DNA from: Microbulbifer sp. MKSA007
GTDB lineage: Bacteria; Pseudomonadota; Gammaproteobacteria; Pseudomonadales; Cellvibrionaceae
Direction: 5' to 3'
Length of the DNA stretch: 64,000 bases
Assembly (NCBI GenBank): GCA_032615215.1
Contig: CP128433.1
Span: forward strand, 3,183,501 to 3,247,500
Each line of letters begins with the position of its first letter. Within the stretch, counting starts at the first letter, position 1. The notes beneath the pieces were generated by a model, which did not search any database, was not told where the DNA came from, and was given only the letters and a program-made list of their open reading frames with translations. This document shows, in pieces, positions 1 through 8,878 of the stretch. Both the position numbers and the translations under genes were made by a program.

Positions 1-745
1 CTACAATAAATACTGATCCGCACCTAGCCAGAGGCTTTTACCTACAAGGACTGATAACTCTCTTAGAAAATGGGGTGCGCAGATTGACACACTCTTATAT
101 TTACGCCAACCCAACAACAATAAAATAGGTCAATCAATCCTTTACCCATTGACTCAAATGAACATTGCCAAATTGATCAACATCACCAATTTTGTACTTT
201 TAATATCTCTTTATAACCAATTATGACAAGCAACTACTCACAGCCCAATACCCGCACAGGATCTAAGTAATTCCAATATCAGCAAAATTTACTTCTCTAA
301 CACTCCCTTTCCCAGACTTAACGCCCACTATATCCAGCGCACTGTTAAAACAGTAAAAGTTAAATATGCCAAACCTGAAATAATGAATTTGGTTATATGG
401 AAAGAATTGCGCCTCCATGGCTTTAAACCACACTTACCCCTTACCGGACAATTTTCCACCCTCTCAACCTTCAACTTAAAGGGTAATTCATCCCTAAAAG
501 CCAAAAGAATAGCTCTCTCTTTAGATCTATATTGTGTCGGCTCTATCAAGTAGCGCTTTAGATATTGGGCAAATTTTTTTAGGTTTTGGACTTTCTTTAG
601 GGAAAGGAAAATACATGCAGATTGGGTTGTTTTGTATGGGGAAAGTAAGATGGCCAGAACTCCAACCATCTTAAGCAAACCCCAAAACTCTATACGAGAT
701 GAAATACTTCCTGCAACACTAAGCAGAACCAATTTATGAATAGAG
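1..745. other. Gene-poor AT-rich stretch
   Basis: I see no convincing gene here. A long minus-strand open frame (328-927) overlaps the real protease gene at 746 in another frame and has no recognisable domain. Around 565-640 lies a copy of a short dispersed sequence (core TTTTTAGGTTTTGGACTTT) that recurs near the other msrA/C58 modules. Confidence 0.5.
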
Positions 746-1381
746 CTAGCTTTTCCATATCCTATCGATCTGCCATGAATCGAATTTATGTTCCGCCCGA
801 TAATGCATATTACTGACCAAGTGAAAGAAGAAGTAAAAATCCTCTTTATCCTCAAACCAAAACTCCCCAAAGTTCGGATCAAAGAAACAAGCATCCTGCT
901 TTTGCCCGCCAAATGACTGGGCACCAACCCAAGCAGCTACTGCATGAGCGCCCGGATTCTCGTCTCGACTAGAGCGCATTTCAATTAACGCATAGGCTCC
1001 ATTAATCTGTTTAAGCCGCTGTCGCAAGGAATCCCTGTTTGATCTTCCGGTAGCTGAAGAAAGCACTCTCAACCGATTTAAAAGTAACCATGCCCTATGA
1101 GAAGCTTCCCAGTTGGCACTTTGCTGCCAGGCTTGCTGTTGTGCCGCTATTCGTTGGTATTTCCCCATATTGAAAGGGATAAATCTTCGCTGATCCCAAA
1201 CGCCACCCAAGTGATTTACTAAAGAGTCGTCATAAGCATGATACTTAATCCAGTGTGAAACCAGCGACAAACAGATTCCACTGCCAGAAATCTGTCGGAT
1301 ATTCAACACAGGAAATGCTTGGGAAAAATCCCAAGTACATACTCCACCCAACTGGCGCGCCATAGAGTAAACGCTGTACAT
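746..1381 (-). CDS. YopT-like (C58 family) cysteine protease
   Basis: A 211-residue protein that looks like a stand-alone peptidase C58 domain, the family of Yersinia YopT and Pseudomonas AvrPphB. The expected triad is visible: Cys37 in SGICLSLVSHWI, His146 in GAHAVAAWV and Asp168 in FFDPNFGEF, in the family's order and spacing. Family members are usually delivered into host cells, where they cleave prenylated Rho GTPases or kinases; the substrate here is unknown. There is no signal peptide, as expected of a T3SS substrate. A paralogue with the same motifs lies at 36207-36946, and both sit downstream of an msrA copy on the same strand, so the pair arose by duplication of a module. The start at 1381 was taken as the first ATG; Met7 is an alternative. 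Family assignment rests on the motifs I can see and not on a search. Confidence 0.72.
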   Translation of the reverse strand: MYSVYSMARQLGGVCTWDFSQAFPVLNIRQISGSGICLSLVSHWIKYHAYDDSLVNHLGGVWDQRRFIPFNMGKYQRIAAQQQAWQQSANWEASHRAWLLLNRLRVLSSATGRSNRDSLRQRLKQINGAYALIEMRSSRDENPGAHAVAAWVGAQSFGGQKQDACFFDPNFGEFWFEDKEDFYFFFHLVSNMHYRAEHKFDSWQIDRIWKS

Positions 1382-1740
1382 AAAAGGTCCTACGAAAAAA
1401 TTATTGTGACTCTGTACTTAAGGAGCCTCTGAATAACTACGCGGATAGAGTGAAATCTGTAACGGCCCCCTTATTAACCGTAACCATTTCTGCTCAAGGT
1501 GAAAGTGAGGCTCAAGGGTTCTTTTCTCCGACGCAGGAGTTGGAACTTTACGCGCCAACCCCACCGCCGACTTTATGATTTGGGCGCAAGTTTTTAGATT
1601 TTGGTCATATTTTAACGACAACCAAATACAGGGAAGCAAATTCAGAGAAGACAGGAAAAAGACAAAAAAGTGGAGGGGAATTAACTGTGCTAAGCGTCAC
1701 AACAACAGGCAGCACTCACCGCGCCGCCTGCTTCTGCAAT
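1382..1740. repeat. Intergenic repeat region between C58 gene and msrA remnant
   Basis: There is no gene here. At 1424-1438 is the sequence GGAGCCTCTGAATAAC, identical to the terminal inverted repeat of the 263-bp element found elsewhere, preceded by TTAA; I see no partner end, so it may be a solo end. Around 1577-1635 lies a copy of the dispersed TTTTTAGATTTTGG sequence. The stretch 1640-1740 matches 37200-37308 and part of 35640-35745, which shows that this spacer was duplicated together with msrA. Confidence 0.55.
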
Positions 1741-2291
1741 CTAACAACGTTTAGTCGTGCATTGGGTTGCGAAGAATTGGGCAAACAGCGTCTTCTTTCT
1801 TAGCCATATACCACTGGTGGTATTCATCGGCATAGTAGAACGGTTGGGCCATGCTGATCTCAGTGGTGATTGACCGCGATCTTTAGCATCCAGCGCCTCC
1901 TGCACAGCCGCCCTACTTGCTTCCGCCTCCTGTTTCTGGCCTTCATTCAGCCAGAAAACACAGGAACGGTACTGGGAGCCGATATCGTTACCCTGTCGCA
2001 TCCCCTGGGTTGGGTCGTGGTGATCCCAGAAGATACGCAGGAGCTCTGCATAGCCCACCTTTTTCGGATCAAAGATTACTTTTACCACCTCCGCATGCCC
2101 GGTACGACCGGTGCAGACCTCATCGTAGTTCGGGTTTTCAGTGGCGCCATCGGTGTAGCCTACGGCAGTGGCAAAGACAACATCCGTATCCCAGAACCCA
2201 TGCTCTGCGCCAGAAGCACCCCATACCAAAAATGGCGACCTCCAGGTGCTCGGGGAGTGGCTCTTTAATGGTGTTGCCATTTACAAAGTGG
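1741..2291 (-). pseudogene. msrA: msrA copy A, frameshifted peptide methionine sulfoxide reductase
   Basis: This is a decayed duplicate of the intact msrA at 37309-37932. The central part (WDTD..FATAVGYTDGATENP to AVQEALDAKDRG) is nearly identical to it. Two bases are missing inside the GCFWG active-site motif (about 2210-2222), and a further indel near 1870 shifts the C-terminus. The first ~20 codons have been replaced by unrelated sequence shared with copy B at about 35860. With the catalytic motif out of frame, no working enzyme can be made. A methionine or small ORF start can be found in the middle, but it would encode an inactive fragment. Confidence 0.85.
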
Positions 2292-2589
2292 GTCCCACTG
2301 GGTATTGGATAAATATTTTTAGATTTTAGGCGCTTTTAGACATAAAGTAATTAAAGTTAAGTTGAGGGGACCGGCCTCCAAGAGCCCCAGATAACCGAGG
2401 GAGCCTTTAAATAATCTCACAATATCTCTACGGATTGTGATTACATTTCACCAAAAATACGACAGGCACTTCAAGCACAAATACAGGCCAATTTTAGGCT
2501 TACCCGAAGGCAACAAGCTGCTCACTCTTTTGGGGGAGCACTTACTAGCCAGGCAGAAATAATCAGTACACTCTGGCAATATAAACTGC
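2292..2589. repeat. Duplicated flank of msrA copy A, running into the IS630 element
   Basis: From 2292 to about 2449 the sequence is nearly identical to 35845-36000 (copy B), including GGATAAATATTTTTAG and the block ending CGGATTGTGATTACATTT, where the match stops abruptly. This abrupt end marks a duplication or insertion boundary. The remaining bases up to 2589 are the upstream part of the IS630-type transposase gene. A possible inverted repeat core (GACAGGC) occurs near 2460 and, inverted, near 3628. Confidence 0.5.
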
Positions 2590-3606
2590 ATGAAATACGA
2601 TGCCAGAAAACTTAGTACTGAGAAGCAGCACCTCATACGTAAAATTGCTGTTCAGCGAGTATTTGATGGAGAATCTGCGGCGGAGGTTAGTCGTAGCTTA
2701 GGGCTGGGGAGCAGAACTATTTTCCCATGGTTAAGGACTGCTAGGGAGAAAGGTATTAAAGCGCTATCTCCAAAAATTAGACCTGGACGCGGTAGAAAGC
2801 TATCAGCTATTGAAGAAAAGGAAGTCAAGCGATGGATTATTGGTAGCGATCCAAGGCAATATGGCTTTGACTTCGGATTGTGGACACGTCAGATCGTATC
2901 GGATTTGATTTTTGAGAGATTCAAGGTTGAACTTAGCATTTCTGGTGTCGGCACACTGGGCCTGACGCCACAAAAGCCTCTACGAAGAGCTTACGATAGA
3001 GATGAGAAGACGGTGAATAAATGGGTAAAGGAAGTCTACCCAAAGATTAAATCTTATGCGAAAAAAACTGGGGCAGAAATATTTTGGCTGGACGAGGCTA
3101 ATATCAGATCAGACGATCCACTCCAAAGGACATGGGGAGAAAAAAGAAAAACTCCAGTGGTAAAAACGAGTGGTCAAAGACAGTCAATCAATGCGATCTC
3201 AGCTTTATCGAACAGAGTTGGCTTCTGGTGTCATATTTATAGTGAAAAGTTCACGGCAGAAAAGTGCGTAGAATGCTTCAAAAATTTCCAGAGAAGTCCG
3301 AAAAGACCAGTGATTCTCATTGTTGATGGGCACCCAGTACACAAATCGAAAAAGGTATTGGAGTATATCGATTCACAGGATGGCAAGCTTGAAGTGGTGT
3401 TCTTACCGCCATATGCACCAGACTTAAATCCAGATGAGTTGGTCTGGAATCATATGAGAAATATAGGGACCTCAAAGAAGCCGCTGAAAAAAGGTGAGAC
3501 ACTACTGAGTCGTGCAAATGCAGATTTGCAGAGCATCAAGAAAAATAGAAAACTTGTAAATCATTTTTTCAAGAGTCGTCTGTATTCTTTGCTGCTGCCT
3601 AGGTAA
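2590..3606 (+). CDS. IS630 family transposase
   Basis: A 338-residue transposase of the IS630/Tc1-mariner type. The N-terminus carries a helix-turn-helix (about residues 18-50, ending in FPWLRTAREKG), followed by a basic linker (RPGRGRKLS). The C-terminal catalytic domain shows the DDE motifs: FWLDEANI, LIVDGHPVHKSKKV and PPYAPDLNPDELVW. Length is typical, and the frame is uninterrupted, so the enzyme may be functional. It lies immediately beside the truncated repeat of msrA copy A, which fits a role of this insertion in breaking that module. Element ends could not be defined with certainty. Confidence 0.9.
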   Translation: MKYDARKLSTEKQHLIRKIAVQRVFDGESAAEVSRSLGLGSRTIFPWLRTAREKGIKALSPKIRPGRGRKLSAIEEKEVKRWIIGSDPRQYGFDFGLWTRQIVSDLIFERFKVELSISGVGTLGLTPQKPLRRAYDRDEKTVNKWVKEVYPKIKSYAKKTGAEIFWLDEANIRSDDPLQRTWGEKRKTPVVKTSGQRQSINAISALSNRVGFWCHIYSEKFTAEKCVECFKNFQRSPKRPVILIVDGHPVHKSKKVLEYIDSQDGKLEVVFLPPYAPDLNPDELVWNHMRNIGTSKKPLKKGETLLSRANADLQSIKKNRKLVNHFFKSRLYSLLLPR

Positions 3607-3639
3607 TAAGCTCGAAAATCCTGCCTGTCAGCACAAGCA

Positions 3640-4255
3640 TTCAGTGCTTCTACTAACCTATGATATCGTGCCTTATTGTAGCTAAACTGGTCTTAATATA
3701 GCGAAAGGGTTGCTCCAGCTTGGTCCCAACCTGTACTTCTTTCCATTATACGAAATCAAATTTTCTCCGGAAGAGATTTTTAGCTTGCTCGGCTTCAACG
3801 TTATGTTACAGACCATATTTCGATCTTCCCACATTTCCACGCCGATGTAGTGCCAACGGCGTGTACGATTCCGGTCTCATCATCAACACCAATAATAAGT
3901 TTCATATCAAATACCATTGCCCACCCTTCTTGATCTTGTAGATCTCTGGATTATGAGCTTTTCTTATTTTTGGTAGAACTGCGCGCACTGATAGTTCACT
4001 GATAGTTGTTGCATCTACGATGCATCCTTTTTTCAGTAATACGCCATTTTCTATGATCTGCTTGTGAATAGCCGTGAAGAGTTGACGAGCAAATTATTGT
4101 GTCTCAAGCAAATAGCAAAACTTAAAGATGATTTTTTTATCCGGGATAGGCTTTGTCAGTGCCACCCCAGCAAAGCGACGCATGACTTCGATTGCATAGA
4201 GGACGCCACATGTACGAGCTAGAATTACTTACTTTTTCCCTGTTTTCTAGTAATT
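3640..4255 (-). pseudogene. IS5 family transposase remnant
   Basis: Reading the minus strand in successive frames gives fragments in the order of an IS5-family transposase: MRRFAGVALTKPIPDKK, then LLKKGCIVDATTIS, then KAHNPEIYKIKKGGQWY, then EQAKNLF and KLEQPFRYIKTSL. Several stops and shifts separate them, so the gene is dead. Such IS5-group enzymes make 4-bp target duplications, and the same kind of duplication flanks the 263-bp repeat elements in this window, so a related element may once have mobilised them; that link is inference. Confidence 0.75.
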
Positions 4256-4787
4256 CAGGCTTAAACTAACAGTGGTTACATTCTTGCTTCGCTCACTGGG
4301 AGTAATTAGTCCACCGCTTGTGATAAGTACGTTTTTTCAAAGTTCCCACTGGAGACAAAATTGCGTCGACCGGGAAGCTTCGTCTGAGTTTTTAGTCAAC
4401 TAGGTGCTTGGAACATTTGGAGTAAATTTGTACTATTCTATGCGAATAAGATAATCTCGCCACCCCTGAATTAATAGCTTGATTTTGTTCTGACGATGTA
4501 TTGTGCTTTATTGTATTAACCTGCTGATTATTTATCCTGCCCCCAGCATACTATATCCACCTCTCTGAAGCTTCTGTAGACTTTCGATGCCTGAGTGTTT
4601 CACTCCTCACTTGTAGCTCATTCCTGGGCCTTTTTTACCTTTACGCGGCAATAGATATTCCCGATGACTCATTAGGGCCATCTATTCCCGAAATCTTTAG
4701 AAATCAACAAAATAATGACCAAAAACTAAAGATGAGATATGGGTGAAATCTAATAATACTTGAACCTTGTGAAACCTATAAGAGTTA
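4256..4787. other. Intergenic, no gene seen
   Basis: I see no coding signal. It is the upstream region of the FG-GAP lipoprotein gene at 4788 and probably holds its promoter, which I could not pinpoint. Confidence 0.4.
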
Positions 4788-6872
4788 ATGAAAGTGACTA
4801 TCCCGTTTTTTAAATCCATGGCTATAGCTATGCTTCTATTCACCCTTGCAGGCTGTAGTGGCGGAGGGGGTAATAATGGCGCTACTGGCGGTGAAGATAC
4901 CACTATAGCGGGGTCGCCTGCGGAAGACCCAGCTGCTGAGGACCCACCTGCTGAGGACCCACCTGCTGAGGACCCACCTGCTGAGGACCCACCTGCTGAG
5001 GACCCACCTGCTGAGGACCCACCTGCGGAAGACCCACCTGCTGAGGACCCACCTGCTGCCCCCGAAGCAGTTCAGGGTTTTACCCTGAGCTTCGAGGCAA
5101 TCAAGGTTTTCCGTTTTAATTGGAGCGATGCGGAAGGGGCTACTCATTACCACCTGCTGGAAAATCCTGATGGAATTTCCGGTTTCACACGTTTAGTCGA
5201 GGATATTCCCAAGGGTAATGGGACCCTTGAGGTACAAGTCCCACTGCACGCCCGAACAAATGCGCTATATATACTGCAAGCTTGTAACAAGGTGGGAGAG
5301 CAAGATCTTTGCACTGATTCTACCTCCCTTAGCGTAAACGACACCTTGGTGGAGAGCATTGGCTACTTCAAGGCAAGTAATACAGGTATTAGGGACGTTT
5401 TCGGAGTGTCAATCGCCCTCAGCGCAGATGGCCACACCCTTGCAGTAGGCGCTACCTTAGAGGAAAGCGATGCGACCGGTATCAATGGCGACCAGGAGAA
5501 CGATGATGGAGTCAACCCAGATGGAACTAGCCCAGCAGGTGCGGTCTATGTGTTTACACAGGTAGATAACGCCTGGGTACAGGAGGCCTATATCAAAGCC
5601 AGTAATAATAATGGAGGGGGTCTTTTCGGTGTTTTAGATCTGAGCGGGGATGGCAACACTTTAGCCGTTGGTGCATTCTATGAGAACAGTGGCACAACGG
5701 GTATCAATGGCGATCAAACCAATACTGACGCCCCTCAATCCGGCGCGGTCTATGTTTTTACACGTCTAGATGGTGCCTGGACACAAAATGCTTATATCAA
5801 AGCTAGCAATACATCCCCCTATGACTTATTTGGACGCTCTTTAAGCCTCAGTGATGACGGCCGTCTTCTAGCTGTAGGTGCGCCTTTTGAAGATAGCAGC
5901 ACTACTGGCATCAATGGCGATCAAACAGATCCAACTGTTATACTTGGCATCCCTGACGAGAGTGGAACTTGGCAAATAGAGGATAACAATGAGAGTCAGG
6001 AAATCGGCAATACTGTGAATTCAGGAGCGGTATATGTTTTCTCCCATATAGATGACACCTGGGTGCAGGAGGCTTATATTAAGGCTAGCAATACCGGTCT
6101 TCTGGATGAATTCGGAATTTCCGTCAGCTTGAGTGGGGATGGTACAACTATGGCTGTTGGCGCGACCGGAGAGGATAGCAAAGCGGTGGGTATTAATGGC
6201 GAGCAAAGCAATGATGATGCCCTTTACTCGGGCGCTTGCTACGTATTCTCCCGTACGGATGGTAATTGGGCGCAACAGGCGTATATCAAAGCGAGCAACT
6301 CTGATTATGACGATGAGTTTGGCTTGTCAGTTGACCTAAGTGCTAATGGTAACATCTTGGCCGTTGGTGCTAATAATGAAGACAGCAATGCCATAGGCAC
6401 TGATGGCGATCTAAGCAATAATGCAGCCAAAGACTCTGGTGCTGCCTATGTCTTTGCCCGTGCAGATGGCCAGTGGGCGCAGCAGGCCTATCTCAAGGCC
6501 AGCAACTCAGATGCCTCTGACAATTTTGGTGAATCAGTTAGCCTGACTGCCGACGGTCGAACTCTGGTAGTTGGAGCACCCAGAGAGGGCAGTATCGCTA
6601 AGGGTGTAGGGGGAGACCAAAACAATAACAATGCCGAAAATGCTGGCGCAGCTTATATGTTTGCTCTAGTTGATGGGACCTGGTTGCAGAAAACATATTT
6701 GAAAGCAGGCAATACTGATGCAAATGATGCTTTTGGCTTTTCCGTCAACCTCAGTGCAGATGGCGATACCCTGGCTATTGGGGCTCCCAATGAAAGCAGT
6801 AGCTCTACTGGTATTAATGGTGATCCGGATAATAACCAAGCTGAGGGATCCGGTGCGGTTTATATATACTGA
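4788..6872 (+). CDS. FG-GAP repeat lipoprotein
   Basis: A 694-residue predicted lipoprotein. Signal peptide with lipobox LAGC (Cys23), then a glycine patch, a low-complexity linker of one AEDPA and eight AEDPP units (about residues 43-90), a fibronectin-like domain (residues ~95-190, with FTLSFEAIKVFRFNW and YHLLENPDG), and seven FG-GAP repeats of about 70-80 residues. Each repeat has the form YIKASNT..DLFG..LSLS.DG..LAVGA..EDS..TGINGDQ, the calcium-binding beta-propeller blade of integrin-alpha-like proteins. The protein is probably anchored at the outer membrane and faces outward, with the linker as a spacer. A paralogue (31273-33047) and a fragment (30683-30960) lie elsewhere in the window. 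Function is unknown; adhesion or binding is only a family-level guess. Confidence 0.82.
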   Translation: MKVTIPFFKSMAIAMLLFTLAGCSGGGGNNGATGGEDTTIAGSPAEDPAAEDPPAEDPPAEDPPAEDPPAEDPPAEDPPAEDPPAEDPPAAPEAVQGFTLSFEAIKVFRFNWSDAEGATHYHLLENPDGISGFTRLVEDIPKGNGTLEVQVPLHARTNALYILQACNKVGEQDLCTDSTSLSVNDTLVESIGYFKASNTGIRDVFGVSIALSADGHTLAVGATLEESDATGINGDQENDDGVNPDGTSPAGAVYVFTQVDNAWVQEAYIKASNNNGGGLFGVLDLSGDGNTLAVGAFYENSGTTGINGDQTNTDAPQSGAVYVFTRLDGAWTQNAYIKASNTSPYDLFGRSLSLSDDGRLLAVGAPFEDSSTTGINGDQTDPTVILGIPDESGTWQIEDNNESQEIGNTVNSGAVYVFSHIDDTWVQEAYIKASNTGLLDEFGISVSLSGDGTTMAVGATGEDSKAVGINGEQSNDDALYSGACYVFSRTDGNWAQQAYIKASNSDYDDEFGLSVDLSANGNILAVGANNEDSNAIGTDGDLSNNAAKDSGAAYVFARADGQWAQQAYLKASNSDASDNFGESVSLTADGRTLVVGAPREGSIAKGVGGDQNNNNAENAGAAYMFALVDGTWLQKTYLKAGNTDANDAFGFSVNLSADGDTLAIGAPNESSSSTGINGDPDNNQAEGSGAVYIY
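4924..5057 (+). repeat. 15-bp in-frame tandem repeat (AEDPP-coding)
   Basis: Nine consecutive 15-bp units of the type GCTGAGGACCCACCT encode AEDPA/AEDPP; most copies are identical and two carry GCGGAAGAC instead. The unit is a multiple of three, so copy-number change by slippage would lengthen or shorten the surface linker without breaking the frame. Confidence 0.9.
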
Positions 6873-6895
6873 TAGAAGCCTGACGCCCAGTAAAA

Positions 6896-6925
6896 TCCCC
6901 CATCTTATTTCTTGGATTGGGGGGT
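6896..6925 (+). terminator. Probable terminator of FG-GAP gene
   Basis: An inverted repeat (CCCCCAT ... ATTGGGGGG with a one-base bulge) lies 24 bases after the stop codon of the FG-GAP gene. On the plus strand it is not followed by a good T run, so termination strength is uncertain. Confidence 0.45.
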
Positions 6926-7027
6926 AGTGGCGCTTGCGTAGGCAGTTCGGTTATAGGGCTGGTATCTTTCAAAGAAAATCGCATTCTAAGAATTTAGTAA
7001 GAACTTTGCTTTTAAGATCGGCCCTCA

Positions 7028-7636
7028 AATCAGCAACCACCCGCATAGCGGGTGGTATGGTGAAAGCCCCCAGAGGGGGCTATTTACAACCCCGCCAGTT
7101 GCATCTGCACTTGCCGGCGTTCTTCAACCTCTTGATGCTTGATGTACTCTCGAATCATCTGCTCATCAAGACCTACTGTGCTCACTCAGTAACCCTGAGC
7201 CCAAAAGTGTCTTCCTGTGAAATTTCTCTGCACATGCCTGTACTTCCGAAATATCTGGATCGCAGATTTCCCTTTCAGAAAACCAACCGTATTGGAAACA
7301 CTTAACCTTGGAGGAATCATTAACAACATATGAATGTGATTCCTCATTGCGTACCCCTCGACCAACTCAATACCTTTTTGACGACATAAGTCTCGGAATA
7401 TTGCTCCAATCTCATGTCTCAATGCTCCAAATAACGCATTCTTTCTATACTTGGGCACAAATGCCACATGGTACCTGCAATAATGTTTCACGTGAGCATG
7501 GCACTGCCAATCTAGCATATGGCCTCCTTAAAGAACTTGCCGGTTCATGGAGGCCATATTTTACTCTGCACGCCGGAACGGCGGAGCCTTGTCTAGTCTC
7601 ACCGCCTGAGGCGGTGGTTTACCTATTTGTTAATTA
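7028..7636 (-). mobile_element. IS200/IS605-type insertion sequence, copy 1
   Basis: A 609-bp element that matches the one at 51995-52603 almost base for base; comparing the two defines the ends. The end before tnpA carries the hairpin ACCGCC-TCA-GGCGGT (7604-7620 region) and the end after it carries CCACCCGC-TAT-GCGGGTGG (about 7037-7056), the subterminal hairpins expected of single-strand IS200/IS605 elements. It contains only a Y1 transposase gene and no tnpB. It sits in the reading frame of the secretin gene sctC, of which only the first part remains at 7637-7773. Confidence 0.88.
7084..7518 (-). CDS. tnpA: IS200-type Y1 (HUH) transposase with in-frame UGA
   Basis: Reads as a 110-residue protein ending at a UGA (7186-7188). 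The frame continues for 33 more codons to a TAA at 7084, giving 144 residues, the usual family length. The HUH motif is NHIHMLL. The extension contains VSTVGLDE and REYIKHQE, where the catalytic tyrosine of these enzymes lies (Tyr125 counted through the UGA). The UGA sits where relatives have an aromatic residue after GY. Without readthrough, the product would lack the nucleophile. A strong ribosome site (AAGGAGG type) precedes the ATG. The copy at 52113-52547 has the same protein and the same UGA. Confidence 0.85.
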
Positions 7637-7773
7637 GAATGCGTTGCAATTACTGCTAGTACATCAGTTAATGGTTGCTCTTCAGCATAAAATTTAAATG
7701 GTTCACTCCGTAGATCTTCAGCCAATACATAATTAACCGAAACAGCACAAAAATTAATTAGAAAAAATAACAC
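7637..7773 (-). pseudogene. sctC: T3SS secretin SctC (YscC/PscC), N-terminal fragment
   Basis: Starting at a GTG that overlaps the stop of the preceding chaperone gene (TAGTG), 46 codons encode a signal peptide (LFFLINFCAV...YVLA) followed by EPFKFYAEEQPLTDVLAVIA. This matches the N0-domain opening of T3SS secretins, in which a short beta strand is followed by Y-A-x-x-x-x-L-x-x-V-L. The frame is cut at 7636 by the IS200 element, and beyond that element no secretin sequence resumes. So the outer-membrane ring gene is lost, and probably everything that once followed it. The order chaperone then secretin equals yscB-yscC of Yersinia and pscB-pscC of Pseudomonas. Confidence 0.72.
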
Positions 7774-8182
7774 TAAGGTGCAATATATTTATATAGCTGA
7801 TTTTCCTTAATTTCGTTAGAGTTAATCTTTGGCAAAACACTTTCACACAATGAACAATGATAATTTGTAAATTCATAAAATTCTTCATAGGAGACGCTAT
7901 TTTTGATAATGGTCTGAAAACCGAAATATTTTACAACGTCAGCTATTATAGATTTTGCAAACCCAGGCCATGCATAGCCCTTTCGCATAGCATTCGTTAG
8001 GAGCACCCCTCTATGGATAGTTCCAGATTAACACTAACTAGCAAATATTCATTTCGTAACTCATAAAATAAAACGCTAAATTTTGAATCAAAATTTAAAC
8101 AGTAAGATTTATCAGGGCCATCTATGATCTCAGATATGAGAAAATCGAGGCATAATTTTGTTAGTTTGTCATTCAGCGGCAT
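7773..8182 (-). pseudogene. YscB/PscB-like T3SS chaperone, one-base frameshift
   Basis: Two short frames, 8182-7997 and 8006-7773, join into one 136-residue protein if a single G is added to the GGGG run at 8006-8009 (CCCC on the plus strand). That is almost exactly the length of YscB. The first half (LNDKLTKLCLDFL..., SYCLNFDSKFSVLFYEL) has the alpha-beta pattern of class I chaperones; the second half has LLTNAMRKGYAWPGF and EEFYEFTNYHCSLCESVLPKI, comparable to the LMQQALAW and LLEHLIPQL segments of YscB. In Yersinia this protein works with SycN as chaperone of the gate protein YopN. Placement just before sctC supports the call. The frameshift may be decay or a base-calling error. Confidence 0.62.
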
Positions 8183-8379
8183 AATGATCCGAAGCACCGC
8201 CATAGTCATTTATTCGAACTTCAACAGCGAAAACATAAAAATTCTTTTAATTTTAACTTTTTTATGCAAAGGACAATTGTATAGCGATCTGAAGATATTT
8301 ATTGATCATGCAATATACAGCTTGATTAACATCCAATCAGCAGTATTTTGCGCACCTCATGAACAAGGTGCACAAAAAG

Positions 8380-8847
8380 TTATACTTTTATACCGAGCTT
8401 ATTATCAACACTGAGATTACCTGATAATGCTCCTGAACTTATTGAGTTATTTTTTGATGTAATCAATTCATACCAATACATAGCCGCCTGATACAGTTCA
8501 TTAACCCTTTTTACTAATGAACCCACCTCAATATTTTCAAAATATTCTTTATCACAAAGTACTACCTTTTGTGACTCTGGATTGATTGATAGCGTTGCAT
8601 ACTCTGTTCCTATCCACAGGTAGTTTGCTTGAAGCATCAAGTTACAGAAATGCAACTCCTGACCTTGGGGTATGCCACATATATCTAGAGTTAAAACTAC
8701 AAACTCTCGGCTGTTCTCTTCATGGTGATAGATATGCATATCAATATCATCCCAAGAAATACGACATGAATCTTCTACCGGCTCCATTAATGGTTGCTGT
8801 AAGTTAATTGATAAATCCTGGATCAGTCTTTGAAAATCTAAATTCAC
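8380..8847 (-). CDS. CesT/Tir-type T3SS chaperone
   Basis: An intact 155-residue acidic protein starting at GTG. The fold signature of class I T3SS chaperones is visible: an N-terminal helix FQRLIQDLSINLQQPL, beta strands CRISWDDIDMHIY and FVVLTLDICGIP, the central helix LHFCNLMLQANYLW, then YATLSINPESQKVVLC and a C-terminal helix VNELYQAAMYWYELI. Such proteins form dimers that keep one effector or translocator unfolded for secretion. It stands alone between the SctU-like fragment and the YscB-like gene in a minus-strand run. The client protein cannot be told from the sequence; local effector candidates are the C58 and OTU proteins. A DUF or unrelated small protein is the alternative. Confidence 0.68.
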   Translation of the reverse strand: MNLDFQRLIQDLSINLQQPLMEPVEDSCRISWDDIDMHIYHHEENSREFVVLTLDICGIPQGQELHFCNLMLQANYLWIGTEYATLSINPESQKVVLCDKEYFENIEVGSLVKRVNELYQAAMYWYELITSKNNSISSGALSGNLSVDNKLGIKV

Positions 8848-8878
8848 AGTGAGTACTCTTTATAAGATCTCTAAATAG

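Noticed and set aside
328..927. A 199-codon minus-strand frame next to the first C58 gene
   Set aside because: Overlaps the C58 gene in another frame; composition is not protein-like and no start signal is seen.
4924..5057. Possible CRISPR-like array
   Set aside because: Units are contiguous, without spacers, and encode a protein linker.
4836..5153. Minus-strand frame rich in SRWVL repeats
   Set aside because: It is the complement of the AEDPP-coding tandem repeat in the real gene.
7308..7637. Plus-strand frame inside IS200 copy 1 (and its twin at 51994-52323)
   Set aside because: Antisense shadow of tnpA; conserved only because the element is conserved.
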